This document shows, piece by piece, positions 8,825-21,289 of a stretch of 64,000 bases of DNA. Origin of the DNA: Lobosporangium transversale. Its lineage: Eukaryota; Mortierellomycota; Mortierellomycetes; Mortierellales; Mortierellaceae. The notes under the pieces are model-generated. The model ran no database searches, was not told where the DNA came from, and was given only the letters and a program-made list of their open reading frames with translations. The stretch covers positions 186,001 through 250,000 of the forward strand of contig NW_019029030.1 in the NCBI RefSeq assembly GCF_002105155.1, read 5' to 3'. The translations under genes and the position numbers were made by a program. How positions within the stretch are numbered: position 1 is the first letter of the stretch; the number at the start of each line of letters is the position of its first letter.

Positions 8825-9696
8825 TGTATCTTCAATATGACGCAGTTGTATAAGAGAGTGAATTTCTGAAGATGATGGGAGGATAGGACGTTTGATGTAC
8901 ACTAAATTAGTGGCCATTAGCACTTCATAAACAATGTGACTGCGGTGACCCCGAAACCCAACAAATTAAGGTTTTCCCATTTTTTTTCGTGACTAGATGA
9001 ACGGCACTATAAGAGGATTGGAGTGACCAATTGACGCGGAGTAAATTAATCATGCACGTGACTGTTCCTTGAATCATGATCGCAACAAAGTATTTTGTTG
9101 ATTCATGTTAATTGTGTTGTTCGTCGCATTATAACCTTGCTGGCTGGCAGCCAGTGCTCCTATTCGAACTGAAATTTTGTCAATTATGATGTTTCAGATT
9201 AAAAAAATAAATATCAATTGACAAAATTTCAGTTCGAATAGGAGCACTGCTGGCAGCCACATGAAACATTTTAATGCTTGCCTAGGGACTGTCTATTCCT
9301 GGTCATCATTAGCAGTCCCGTGAACAAAATTCAACCCGGTAGCATTAAGGTGTGCTGTGGGAAAGGAAGGAGATTTTCATTGGTGGAATGTAGGTTACAC
9401 GAAAGTCATTCTTGTAGGATGCCCCTTAAAGCTATTACGTTTACGTGGCTTAGCTTATACGCGTTCATTGTTATTTTGCCTTTTGTGAGATACTTTTCAT
9501 TTGTCGTAACACCTTTCACCATTATAAAACACGATTCCTTACTCTTTATCCTGCTTGCTGTGGAAGAGACAAGGACAGTCTTTGTAACTTTATACATTTG
9601 CAATATTTGGTTGTGCTTCCTGTAAAGCAGGATTTACCCACCATTCTTTCTTCATCCTTCAATAATCTTTTCTCTTCGTTGGCATCCAAAAAAAAT
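8825..9696. other. Intergenic, MITE copy 2 only
   Basis: Apart from the MITE at 9152-9249 I see no coding sequence here. The last 400 bases form the upstream region of the chromodomain gene and contain no clear TATA box. Confidence 0.5.
9152..9249. mobile_element. hAT-type MITE, copy 2 (98 bp) with perfect 8-bp TSD
   Basis: It starts CAGTGCTCCTATTCGAACTG and ends with its exact reverse complement. Termini are 34 bp, and the 30-bp centre is AT-rich. CTGGCAGC at 9144-9151 is repeated at 9250-9257, a perfect 8-bp target duplication. CAGTG ends plus 8-bp duplications point to a hAT transposase acting in trans; none is encoded in this window. Confidence 0.9.
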
Positions 9697-10996
9697 ATGA
9701 CTGATGCCAACGTAATGGACATTGACAGGACGACTGATTCTGTTAATGTCAAAATTTCTGCATTTAAGACAACAACAACATCAATTACAGAGACAGCTGC
9801 AGAGACTGTTGAAGCAAGCAGCGACTCATCAAGTGAAGCTGACTTTACTCAGGAAGTTAACGTTCCTCATGATAATTTACCTGGACAAGAGCAAAAGAAT
9901 GGCAATCCGGAGGAGCAATCAACACTGGCTTTTGAGGAAACATCCCATCCGCAAAAGAGACGTAGTTCAGATTATACAGACATACCGGAGAACCCTGATC
10001 AAATGATTAGCCAGGCGATAGTATCAATTGCGAATAGGCGAGCAAAGAAACCCGTGTCGTATGCTCCTGTGTACAACAAGTCTGCTGCGCCATCATCCTT
10101 AGGCTCTAAAAAAGCCACATCAAAGCAGGATCATATAAGAACCATCATTGGTGCTATTCTTCCGGAGGGCACTGTGGCCACGGAAGAAGCCTTAGACCGT
10201 CTTTCTCTAGCATTTAATGCTCTGGTTAAAGAAACCAGCGATGCTTCCGCTAGTAAGGTAGCGACTTCGGTCAAGGCTGCTGTGACAACTGTTGCCTCCA
10301 AGGCAGCCGCGGCGGCAGCGGCGGCAGTGACACCAGCATCAACATCCGTACCGAAATCAACAGTGCCACATTCGCCTCCATCTTCGCCTTCAACCTCGTC
10401 TTCAAATACTAGATCTAAGTCCAAGCGTACATCGCCCTTATCTCCGATACCAGTTGACCATTCTGAAAGGATTTTTACGCATGCTCTTCCAAGGAGAAGC
10501 TCGACTACGATTATTTCCAGAAAACCTCATGCTGTAGATGTGGCAGTGAAAACAGGCTCTAAAAGACACAGCGAGACAGGTAAAGATATTTTGGAAGTTT
10601 CAGTGGATAAATAGTGACCGCGCCGAATTTTTTTTACTGATTTTTACACTTTTGTGTCCATCTATCAATCATTTAGACAACAAGCTCACCAAGAGGCAAA
10701 AATCAACGAAGAGGGAAGGAGAGGACGAGGAAAATAAGGAAAAGACGAGTAAAAAAGACAAAGAGTATGAAGAGAACAATAATGACGAGGAGGAGGAGGA
10801 GGAGGAGGAGGAGGAATCTGAATATGAAGTAGAGGCGATTCTTGACTACAAGGCCTTACGTGGCAAGAAGCATAAATTCTTGATCAAGTGGGTTGGATAT
10901 CCAGAGAACGAATCCACTTGGGAAAGTCAGGACGCACTCACTGGATGCGATGAAATGCTGCATGCATTTGCGGTTAAAAAGGGAATCACACTTTAA
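9697..10996 (+). CDS. C-terminal chromodomain protein
   Basis: Two exons, 9697-10579 and 10677-10996, are joined by a GTAAAG...TTTAG intron with a TTACTGA-like branch site. They give 400 residues in one frame. The start is ATG 9697 after a purine run. Residues 1-290 are low in complexity (Ser/Thr/Ala-rich, with an Ala run near 208-215) and carry basic patches. A Lys/Glu stretch follows, then an acidic run, then the chromodomain at about 341-395 (SEYEVEAILDYK, FLIKWVGYP, NESTWE). The Y, W and W positions of the methyl-lysine cage are present. The domain closely resembles the one in gypsy fragment B, so the gene may derive from a captured retrotransposon domain or be a heterochromatin reader. 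There is no chromoshadow domain. The predicted role is binding methylated histone H3. Confidence 0.85.
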
Positions 10997-11764
10997 ATTT
11001 TCATTTTATTATCATTGCCTTGATGCTAACTTGTGATTTACTCGTACTACATTACGAAGGTCCTCATTAAAAAACAATTTATATTTCAGTGAAGGACAAG
11101 AGGATCAGTATCTTTGTGAGTATTTCTTCATTTCCTAAGCCTCTAATATATCACTATACCAGAAAACATTAGGTATTAACAGAAGTACCTGAGATATCAT
11201 CATTTCCTCAATAAACATGGATCAAACCTTCTCAATCTTTCTCATTTCAGTACTCTTCACATCTCTCGATTGACTCATACTCTTCTTCACTCTCCTTGAT
11301 TGCGTTTCAAAGACGAATACAAGCTACTGAGAATTAGCTTTGTTAATAAGCCTGGCGGTTGCGCCCATTCTCATGAAGAGACAGGCCGAAACCAATGCTC
11401 AGGCGTTATCTTTTTTTTTTTTCTTATACAAATGCTAAACAGCAGCATGTCATTAACGAAATCAAAGAAGAGGGCGGCGAATGAAAGAGTTATTTTGCAT
11501 GCAATCAAGGGGAATAGACTAAAGCGAGTGATGATTGAAAAAGAATCCACTGGTTGTGCAAAAGATTACGCTCCTGTCTTTTTATGCCAGCTGGTCACAA
11601 GGAATATGTTCTTATCGCATGTGTTACAAGAAATGTAACATTAATATAAAATCTTTTATAACTGTTAAACAACATTATTGCCTAGGTTGCATGCACAGCT
11701 TGCGTCCCCTGAACAAGCCGAGATGTAGCTTTGTCTTGGATCCGTCTGTCCTCTGGAGTATAAT
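10997..11764. other. Intergenic between convergent genes, nothing recognised
   Basis: Holds the 3' ends of the chromodomain gene (+) and the Sds3-like gene (-). Short frames at 11300-11774 contain a homopolymer-coded Phe run and show no family resemblance. Confidence 0.5.
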
Positions 11765-14700
11765 CTATGAATGATGCGGCATGAAGACTTTGTTTAGTAT
11801 TTTAACATGTTCATCGATCTGATTATCGAGCTACATCTCCATCAAGTGTATTAAATAAAATAAAAATAAAAAGGCCCACCTCATCAGTGGCCACATAGAG
11901 ATACTTGGCACTGTACTGTCCTATTGCTGCATCTAACACCACTACAGCATCGTTAGGTTTGTACCATATGCCGTCAATCATACATCGACTGCCATCTAAA
12001 TAAATTTCGACTTCTGGGCGTGAACCTGGTCAAACATCGGACGATAGTTAAAATTTTTTTAGTCTCACGTCCATTGCATACTGAACAATCGCTCCAATCA
12101 AGTATGGTACACACCATGATACCCACCAGGTTGTGGTATATTTTGAGGAGGGTGATCCATAGGATTTGGCCATCGGGTATTTGAAGTGGATCGCGAAGGC
12201 ATGGACGACAATGGAATAGGCATTGAAGGCGGCATATGTCCTAATGTATATGATGAATTCGTTGATTGCTCCGTGGAATTGACAGGAAGTACTGGGCGAG
12301 CAAGCTGATTGGTCATAACAGCCAAAAATCCACATTGGATTAGCACCCGGAAAACTGTATTATAGTCCAGCTGGTTGTTGTTGGCACAGGCAAAAATCGG
12401 GTTTGCACCCGCTCACTTACTCCCATGGCTGTGAAATCGTTGTCCAGCTCTGAATTCGAGATTGGGCGTAACTTTGAGCTTGTCGGGAAACCACACCTTT
12501 CCACTACAACCCTTAGCTCGTCTGCTTCGGCTCGCCTCATTTTTCGCGCACGCACAAGTGTTGCTTTGTCGTCAATAACTAAGAAATATAGGTTATTAAC
12601 AAATGGAGAAAAAAAAAATCTGTTAGCAGAGGCAACTGAGATCTAAGTATCGCTGAAAAAAAATTGTCCGCAATATTATATTTTACCATTGCGTTTATGG
12701 GTACCAGAAGATAGGGTTAACTCCATCATCATCATCTGCTGTTTTTTGCCTAGTGCTCGTACCATATCTGAACGAGTTGTGCGTCGCGCGGACTAAATAT
12801 ATAGAAAATGAACGAAAGTGCTCATCAGCAATAAAACTCAGACAGAACCAAACCCTTTCTACCTTTTTTTATGTTTGTTTGTTTCTCAGGGTGTTACCTG
12901 AAAGGTGCAATGTGCTCTGTACTCCGCCACTTGATATGCACTCTGAGCGATGTCAATCAAATACTTTTTCCCCATTCCCGCAAATCGCAATCGCTGTTCT
13001 CGCTTTTGTTCGATTTCTTGCATTAATGATGATAGCTCGGGGTGCGTGCCTGAAAGATATGAATATTACAATGTAAAATATGCCAATGTTCAAAATTACT
13101 GTTGCTAGTTCAACATCTTAAACAAGTAATTAGACACTCCCATCTCACCTACCGGCATTAATCATCTCAACTTCACGATCCAACTCGGTCATACGCTCCT
13201 CATACATCCTGGAAAAAATTATCAGCACAACAAAAAATTAACAACAATCACAATAGTAATGATGGCAACAATAAAAAGATTAGCCAAATCATTTCCAACA
13301 CTTGACGTACTTGTCTCGAAGATTAGCAAACTCAATTTCGATACTCGTAAGTGCTTCTAGAGCGTCTTTGTGGCGTTGCTTTGTTTCCAGATCTATTGCG
13401 AATTATGAAAGGATAATGGGTTAATTAGTCATGGCGGCCAATAATATCCAAAGACTTTGAGCGGATTCAATGCTCACCTTCTTCTTCCTCTTCGTCAGCA
13501 GGCTTTTCTTCCTCCTCTTCCTCTTCCGGTACTTCTGATCCTGATTCCTTGTCCGTATGATGCGCTTCGTTTACATCAGATATTTTCTTCTCATTAAGCC
13601 GCACTCTACCGTTAGAACCCTCCTTTCTTCCCTCTTCTTCATTTTCTCCATCTCTCTTCCCTTCCTCCTTAACAGTGTCCACCTCTCCCTGCTTAGTAAC
13701 TTCTTTAACAGGTTCTTGTGATGGTCGCTTGCGCCCACCCGTAACTTGTTTAGCATTTCCTGCTGCTGTCATCGCTGGGGCTGTTGCAGGGATATTGGCT
13801 ATAGACTCCTTGTTAACTGATTTTACCTCGAGCATATGATCATCTTCGTCTGAATCATCTGTATCGTCAAACTCTGAGAGATCGGACAGATCGTCTCCAC
13901 TATCCTTAAGTTCATCTGCTGCGGAAGGCCGGTTAAGAACTGGCTTTTGTGTAAATGAGGTCTCCTTCCTAACCTCATTTACCTTTTTTGCAGGTTCGTC
14001 ATTATCATCCTCGTCTTCTGGTTCCTCGTCGTCACCATCTGCACCCTCTCCATCGGCGTCTCCATCATCCTCTTCATCCTCATGTTCATTGTCGCTTTCT
14101 TCTAGCTCAGGAAGATCGCTGTCAGAGTCTTCAGAATGTGCCGCTATGCTACTTTTATGATCCTGATCTGTTCCCTCGTCGGCTGTATCCATATCATGAT
14201 CTTCGAGCTTTACATTATTCATATTTGGCTTTCCTGCTGAGTTTATCCTATCACTGGGATTCGAGAACCCGTCATCATCGTCATCATCGTCGTCGTCGTC
14301 ACTAAAATCATCCTCTCCATTGCCAACCTCAGTATCCTCCGTATCTTGGTCCAGATCATCGTAGTCATCTAAGGCTCCATCCAGCAGAGCACCATCAAGA
14401 TCTTCTTGATTGATCTTTTCGCCCATACCTGATAACCCATTTTTCTCGGAGGTGAATGGTGCTTCAGCCATGGGTGTATCTAAGTCTACTGCCTGAGCGG
14501 AAACACTATTTATCTCCACATCATTCTCTTTCTTATTAGCATTAGGAATAGACTTTGTCAAGTCCCAAGATGCTATAGAATCAACTTTCTTTCCATTGGG
14601 GGAATGGTCATGGCCGTCTGTTCCTGCGTCGCTTTCGTTGGAGTTGCGCGAAGACGTAACAACTTTATCTTCTACAGGCTTTTCTTTTTTATTCGTCCCT

Positions 14701-14795
14701 TCTAAGCGCTTATCCTGAGTGGTTTGCTGTATTGGATCCTGATCTTGCTTCTCTTTGAAAGGGACTAGTGTCTTATCCTTGCTGCCACCTTTCAT
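11765..14795 (-). CDS. Sds3/Dep1-like subunit of an Rpd3L-type histone deacetylase complex
   Basis: Nine exons on the - strand keep phase throughout: 14795-13478, 13392-13311, 13208-13153, 13049-12898, 12738-12687, 12578-12421, 12304-12115, 12025-11880 and 11818-11765 (last exon least certain). They predict 735 residues. Residues 1-440 are very acidic, with a run of ten Asp and many DE blocks, as in Dep1. Residues about 441-555 match the Sds3-like family: a long coiled coil with FANLRDKMYEERMTELDREV, AGTHPE and REQRL. A Pro/Ser linker leads to a C-terminal beta-rich segment (PEVEIYLDG, WYKPNDAVVVLDA) resembling the tail of human SUDS3. The family bridges Sin3 and the deacetylase in the nucleus. 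It is divergent from NOP12 across about 750 bp. Confidence 0.85.
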
Positions 14796-15072
14796 GTCGG
14801 ATCCGGCTTTGCTGCTGTCAGTAGTATTGATAAATTATTCGAGGCTTGATTATCTGTCCTGACTGAAGCCACTTCCGTCAATGCTCCGCGGATGAAATAA
14901 GTAGAGCCCTGCAATGAGTCGAATTGCCAAAAATAAAAAAGGAAAGACCAGTAAGACTGGAAGTGGATGAATAAATGAAGACACGCTTGCAAGAGAATGA
15001 GAATGTGGTATCCTTGTTGAGTGACTTATGGCCTTTTAGTGTTTGTTCTGCTTTCTTTTTTCTTTTTTTCTG

Positions 15073-15103
<31 letters not shown>

Positions 15104-15427
15104 GATATGGGAGAAAAGGGAAGTCCCTATCTTGCAAAATAAAAATAAAAACAGGATTTCTTTTAGAACCCTGCACGTGCTGACTATTTCCGGCTTGTGG
15201 TCAATCTATGAGAACATTGTTCATGATGCTTGCGCATACCGAAATAGATAACAGGATGCGATGAAAAAAGAAAAGGAGGAAAAGAAGACAGTGAGGTATG
15301 CCCCTCTTTAACTGAACTCAGTCTGGATATACAAATAAAGTCTGCCCTCCCATATCAAACAGGTTCTCAAACTCCAGTGGTGGTGAGCTGTTGTGACTAC
15401 CAGAATAGACAAAGCCACCCTCAAAAA

Positions 15428-15462
<35 letters not shown>

Positions 15463-15542
15463 CACATAATCCCCTTTCTGCATATTACCATACGACCCTA
15501 CAATTTACTCACATATCACTCACAAATCCCAAACCGCTCAGA
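14796..15542. promoter_or_regulatory. Divergent promoter region with poly(T) and poly(A) tracts
   Basis: It separates the starts of the Sds3-like gene (-) and NOP12 (+). A T run of about 25 (15079-15103) and an A run of about 32 (15427-15458) lie roughly symmetrically, each 85-290 bases from a start codon. Such tracts exclude nucleosomes in other fungi; that role is inferred here. Confidence 0.5.
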
Positions 15543-17342
15543 ATGTCCCTGACCGCCTCTTTGCTCCAGGGAAAGACTGTCGAGAGTACACTTGACTCGC
15601 TCTTCAAGAATAGTGTAAGGAATTTATCTTCAACCTCAATAAAAAGAATATACAGCGATATTGTAATGGACATTGGGACGTCTATCATTCACCACCTTTG
15701 TTCTTTTTCTATCTCTTGTCTACTTTATACCATGCTTTTTTTCTCTATTTTTTCTAGGCTGGACCCTCTGCGACACCAGCACCAATTCCAGCTAAGATTC
15801 GTAAACCATATCCAGAGGACCTAACCGATCAACCAAAAAAAAAAATTAAGACGCCCAAGCCCAAATCCACGCCTGTCTCAAGAAAGGACAAAAAAAACAA
15901 ACAGAAGGGTGCAGATGATGATATGAATAGCGACCATGAGGACGAAAACGAGGAGGAGGAAGATGAAGAGGACAGCAGTAATAAGAAGAAGAGTAAAGCG
16001 AGTATTGAGGATAAATATGAAGCTAAGCTAATAGCTACATCAGCAAAGAAGCCTAAGACCAAGAGGGAGTCCCAGATGGGTGACAATACACCCAAGGAAA
16101 CCAAAGAATTAGTTCAGCAGCAAACCAAACATGATTATGGTAAAGACGTTGATATGGAAGAATCAAAAATTGAGGACCTCGTCCATGAGTCTCTTAGGAA
16201 AAACAACAAACGCAAGGCCGATACTTCATTATCGGAGTCACTTGATGCAAAGGACAGCAAAATATCAAAGAAAGCAAAGAGCACGGATGCAGTTGAGCTA
16301 GAGGATGTTGACCTGGATAATAAGGCTGCTTCACCAAACACCACCAAAGACGACCCTGAAAGACAGGCACGGACGGTCTTTGTTGGCAACCTTGCAGTAG
16401 CATGTATGGCCCAGGCTCAGTTTAGAAAGTTGAAGTCGACTTTTGCACAGTATGGTCCTGTGGAGTCGATTCGCTTTCGTTCTATTGCCTTTTCAGAATT
16501 GTTGCCTCGCAAGGTTGCGTTTATCACAGGAAAACTCCATCCTGAGCGCGATGTTGTGAATGCGTATATTGTCTTCAAGAACAAAGAATCAGTAGCCAAG
16601 GCTGTTGCTGCCTTAAACGGACAACTCTTCCTCAACAAGCATATACGTGTTGATACAGTTGATGGTGCCAAGGTATAAAACCCCGAAAATTTTGATAACC
16701 TTTAGAACGGACAGTTTCTGCCCATATTCATGACCACAAACGGAAGACTAAACTCTCATTATTTTATAGAAACATCAACCCAAGAAGAGCGTGTTTGTCG
16801 GTAATTTGGCTTTTGATGCGCAGGAAGAAGATCTCTGGAACTTTTTCAAGGACTGTGGTGATATTGAGAACGTGCGCATCATCCGCGACAATAAGACCAA
16901 CCTTGGAAAGGGATTTGCGTATGTTCAGTTTCAGGATCGTGCCAGCGTTGATGTTGCTCTGAGATTACATGATACCAAGATGGGTTCACGCAAGCTGCGA
17001 GTTGTGCGCTGCAAGCGTCTCGAGGAAGAAAATAAGAAGACTAATGGTATGGGGCCTCGATCTATGGCAGGGGTTGTAAAGGGTGCTAAGAGTAGTATCA
17101 AGGACAAAGATGACAAGCCTGCTAAGACACAGCATGCACCCATTGTTATGGATGGTGTGGCCAAGAGATTGGCATTCAAGGCTCGAAAAGCCAATGAGAA
17201 ACACATCTTGACAAAAAAGAAGGCAGGCATCATTGTTGAGGGCGAGCGGTCACAGAAAGGCGCTAAAGTTGATCTAGGCATTAAGAAAGGCAAGACCAAG
17301 GTCAAATCCAACGTTCCTAAGAAGAAGATTGTGAAGAAGTAG
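15543..17342 (+). CDS. NOP12: Nucleolar RNA-binding protein Nop12 (RBM34 type)
   Basis: Exons 15543-15614, 15758-16672 and 16770-17342 join in phase 0 with GTAAGG, GTATAA donors and TAG acceptors, giving 519 residues. The N-terminal half is charged, with Lys-rich nuclear signals and an acidic run ([10 protein letters not shown]). RRM1 is at about 200-325 (TVFVGNLAV...NAYIVFK, with a long insert between beta strands as in Nop12), and RRM2 at about 335-415 ([17 protein letters not shown]...GKGFAYVQF). The basic tail ends KKKIVKK. In yeast Nop12 is a nucleolar factor for pre-25S rRNA processing; RBM34 is the animal counterpart. Length is close to the family. Another two-RRM nucleolar protein is possible but less likely. 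Confidence 0.9.
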
Positions 17343-20300
17343 AGGTGTTTTTTTTTTTTTTTTCCAAATTTTGTCTTGCATATCATGTCATGTCATCATT
17401 AAAGCATTATGTTGGTACATTAAGGCGTCTGTGCACCTCCTACTCCATTCAATATCACTAAGATAGCGCGCTTATTATTTTCTTCGTCAAAACTTGGGAA
17501 TTCATAAGACGAACACGTCTATCCTACTGTTGCAACAGTAGACTGTAAATAATGAGGCTACGGCATCTGAATCAGCCGTTACAATATCCACCAAACAAAA
17601 ACAAGGATAAATTCGTTATGCCTCTTCCAGCCTAAATCCCATCTTTTCAGGTGCAAAGAGTAATATCGAACCTAGATCAATTCCTTAAGACGATACGATT
17701 CTTTGATCTAAACAGGGATACCCTCTCTTTCGAACCAATATCAAAATTAAAACGTGTAATTACTGGAGGTAACTCTAATACACCCAATCCTCTCTATAAC
17801 ACGTTGTATGAGACGACATCAATGAACAAAACGCCACTCAATACTCATACACTCCAGAAAATATCAACTGTTTTTATTTTTCCTCAGCTACGTGGTAAAG
17901 AACACCATAAATCCGACGTTCACATCGTCCCAATTGAGTAGCACGTAAAATTCCACAGCATAGTTAAACGCATTGCTCTGATTCGTTCATAAATGTAGGT
18001 TTAATGCTGAGCAAAGTTGTCATGGCTGTATTAAACCCTCAATTTTAAAAAATCAGAAAAAAAAAATAAAAAATAAAAAAGGTATGAATAGTGAGGTTTG
18101 CTATGGACGGCTCACATCTAAATGAAGATAGAGACGAGAATAATGATATCATTAATAAAAGAAAGTAGAGTAGTGTCATTGATGCAACGCGCGCCCCGGT
18201 GCATGTTAATGGTCAGATAATTAAAATTCTTTATCATATTGACCATATCTTAGAGGAAACACGCATTAGTTATTGGGAAGACAAAATCGTTTCCGTTAGC
18301 AGGTAATACAAAGACAAATGAATATACCATCGTTCACATTTTTCATACGAGGTGGAGATCTTGCATGACAATTATTAAAAGCTATGCTCCAATTCAATTG
18401 TGCCACTGAAGAGTGGAAAATTATGTCAGCAATCCCAGATACCTGCGTCTAAAAAAGCATTAATGGCCGTCAAGGAAGCTTCAGACACTAACACAAAGGC
18501 AGTTGCAACAATCGTTTGCGTGTCACAGGATCCAAGTCATCAAGAGTCATTTCCATAATTGGTCCGTAGCTGAGATGTGTAATGGTTCTTCTAAAAAGAG
18601 ATCACTATAGCGAGCACTGGTGGATGGAAGATCTGGACACAAGTATCGCTTCCAGCGCCCGCAATAATCCCAATATTCTAGCCGAATTCGTCCTTCATGG
18701 AGACGAGTGTATGGGGATTACACTCTCAAAATGACACAGGATCATGGGGCTTCCGATGCACAGCAACGACAAAGAAAGAACCAACACACTCATAATCGTA
18801 GAAGAAACGGTAGAAGTAGCCATGACCACAATGTTCAGAAATAGAGGCAAACAAGGCAGAATCGAGCATCGAATAGCCTATACGAAACTGACTGCAAATC
18901 CGCCACATAGATATTCTCCAACTTCGGCCCTGACACGTCCCGCTTGGTCGACGTTTTTAAGATCATTAAAAATTAAAAATAAACCAGAGGGTCAAGCTTG
19001 TAGCTCTTTTTGGTTAGTCGTTTTCGATTATAAGAATTTTGTTAAGTAAATCATTTATATTTGAAAGGTCTAACCAAAAAGCTTGGCCCTCTGTCATTGC
19101 CACAAATTCGTTAGGTGCTGATTACTAGCACACGTGGACGGCACGGCTGTAAATAAATAAACTCTTGTACGCCCAAACCAGAGTTATTTATTGTATGCAT
19201 TTCTGACATAATAAACTCCTATACGTTCTTGTTTTGCGTTGGCGTAACAGGCAAGATCTATTCGAGATCTTTTTGCAAACAAGGCAATGGTTTATGCATC
19301 AACGGTAGGAGCTGGTCTTTAACTGGTAACAGATATAAACGTGTCTTTCTATTTGAGCCATAAATATCTGCTTGCTCTCCATGTGATGTGTCTTCAAATA
19401 CAGCAAGGTCTTTTGACAGGATAGGAGAGCATAAAGGAGGGAATATGGCGCTATTGATATACAGCACTCTGCACAAGGACACCAAATGTGTGGTGAGCAC
19501 AAGCGCTTACTTCTTGGAGAACATCACAGCTACATGTTACCAAATTTTTTAAAATGGCGCCAGCTCTTCTAAAAAAAAATATAAAAAAACGCGACCCATC
19601 AAACTAAGTGATGAAGATCATCTTGTGCTCTTATTTATATTCAAAAAAAGCCTTCTTTTGCCTTGCTACTCACTATGTGAATATGTCTTGCTTCTCCTAC
19701 TTCCTTAGCCTCCTCTTTTAATCGCTCATTATCAATATCTATCGTGTCCATTTACTGCGTGTATGTGTAATAGGCTACGTGGTGTTTTGTCATCATGCTC
19801 AAACAACCACAAAATACTGGTTCGCCTGATTATCAAACATTTCACTGAGAGCCCTATACCTCCCTTCTTATTTTCTTACACGATCATAAAGGGGCACAAG
19901 CACAGCTGGACTTCACAATATATTCAGCTTGGATACAATCAAGGATAAGAGCGATATAAACAACAGTGCTAAAAGCCAATAGGCACATAAACATGATTTC
20001 TTGGCGCTTACGCTACTCACCAAAGAGAGAGAAAAAGGTATTTTATGATGTGCCATCCACAGATTCATTCCTGTGATGCTCAGATACCACAAACTTCCCG
20101 TAAAAAAAAAAAAGAAAGCTCTTCTTTTTCATTGTGCAACCATTGCGGGGTTGGTTCAATGATGCCTTTCACTCTCTGTCTCTTCTAAGGGAACAAATAT
20201 CCATCAACAATGAACCAACAGCCATTCAGTTTACTTAAAAACAGGTTGTTGTTGTTTTTTTTTTACCCCTTGCTAATCATGAATTGTAAATATACTATCG

Positions 20301-21289
20301 TGTCTAATAGAACTTTGATAGAATTGGCGTGAATTGTCAACAGGAAAGCGCGGTGAACTTCTGAGCGTTATTCTCTTTTTCCAGAAAAGACAGAAGATAA
20401 TTGATAGGGGCGAACGACAGAGATGTTCGAACGGAAATAGCATTCAGGTTTAAGACACAAAACTCTGTTTTGAAAGTGCAATCATGGTTGAAGATTAATA
20501 CCCAAAAGAATTATACTTGAGGGAAAAGTAAACACAAGGACATTACTGAGCTGAGCTAGATTGAAGTAAGGTAGGAGGGACAATCGTACATGTACTTTAG
20601 GCTAAAATGGTCAATGAATTTGGCTCCAATAAAGATTATTCTCAATACTCAACACTAACAGTGCCTCAAGTAGGAGGCATTGTATGTGTTACTATGAAAA
20701 AATAGACCAATGAGACTTGTAGGGCAGTTGCATCCTTTTTATTTTTATTAAAATTTGAGCTGGTTTTCCTTTCAAAAGAATGGACACAGAAGAAAGCCGA
20801 CATCCTTTATTCTCCATTCTGGACGACCGAAGTCAAAAGTGACTCTAGTCATCACATTCACACATTGGCACACTATTCTTCTCTCTTCCTTTTCCATCCC
20901 CCAGCAAATATTCCTCCCTTAGAATGGCTACGAGGGAATGAGTATCGTCTGAGTACAAAACTTGGCCGGTCTGCCTGCGAATGTAATGCAACCTCTTGCT
21001 CTCTCACTTCCTCTCTCTTGAAAAGTCTGAGCTGCATGAGAAAAACAAGATTTTATGGATATACCAGAGGTGCAGAACGACTGTGAGCCCTCTTTCACCT
21101 TTTTATTTTGTTCTTTTCCTTTCCCATTGTTTTCAATAGACATATCATGCACAGGAAGGGTCAGCTCGCCATCGGGGGGCGTATCCGATCCAGATATTGT
21201 TCTGTGCAAGTTGAAGGACTTGGCTATAGTCCAGTTTGTCAGCAATGGCCCGACCTTTAAGAGTTAATCTCAGAGACGTATTAGACATA
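17343..21289. other. Gene-poor 3.9-kb stretch
   Basis: I find no convincing gene. Short open frames (for example 17651-17941 and 18744-19049) lack a proper start context or family resemblance. It holds a perfect 16-bp palindrome TACTGTTGCAACAGTA at 17525-17540, a MITE-like inverted repeat at 18985-19093, and scattered A/T runs. Confidence 0.45.
18985..19093. repeat. MITE-like inverted repeat (109 bp)
   Basis: CAGAGGGTCAAGCT at the left matches the reverse complement of AGCTTGGCCCTCTG at the right with one mismatch. A second inner arm (TTTTTGGTTAG / CTAACCAAAAA) is set off by a few inserted bases on the left. The centre is AT-rich. No 8-bp or TA duplication is visible. Confidence 0.5.

Noticed and set aside
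10614-10676. Alternative donor GTGACC at the stop of exon 1 of the chromodomain gene
   Set aside because: GTAAAG at 10580 is a better donor and gives a continuous frame into exon 2.
13988-14305. His/Arg-rich frame opposite the Sds3-like gene
   Set aside because: It is the antisense shadow of Asp/Glu-rich coding sequence.
17651-17941. 96-residue open frame
   Set aside because: Starts at GTG, no ATG, and shows no family resemblance.
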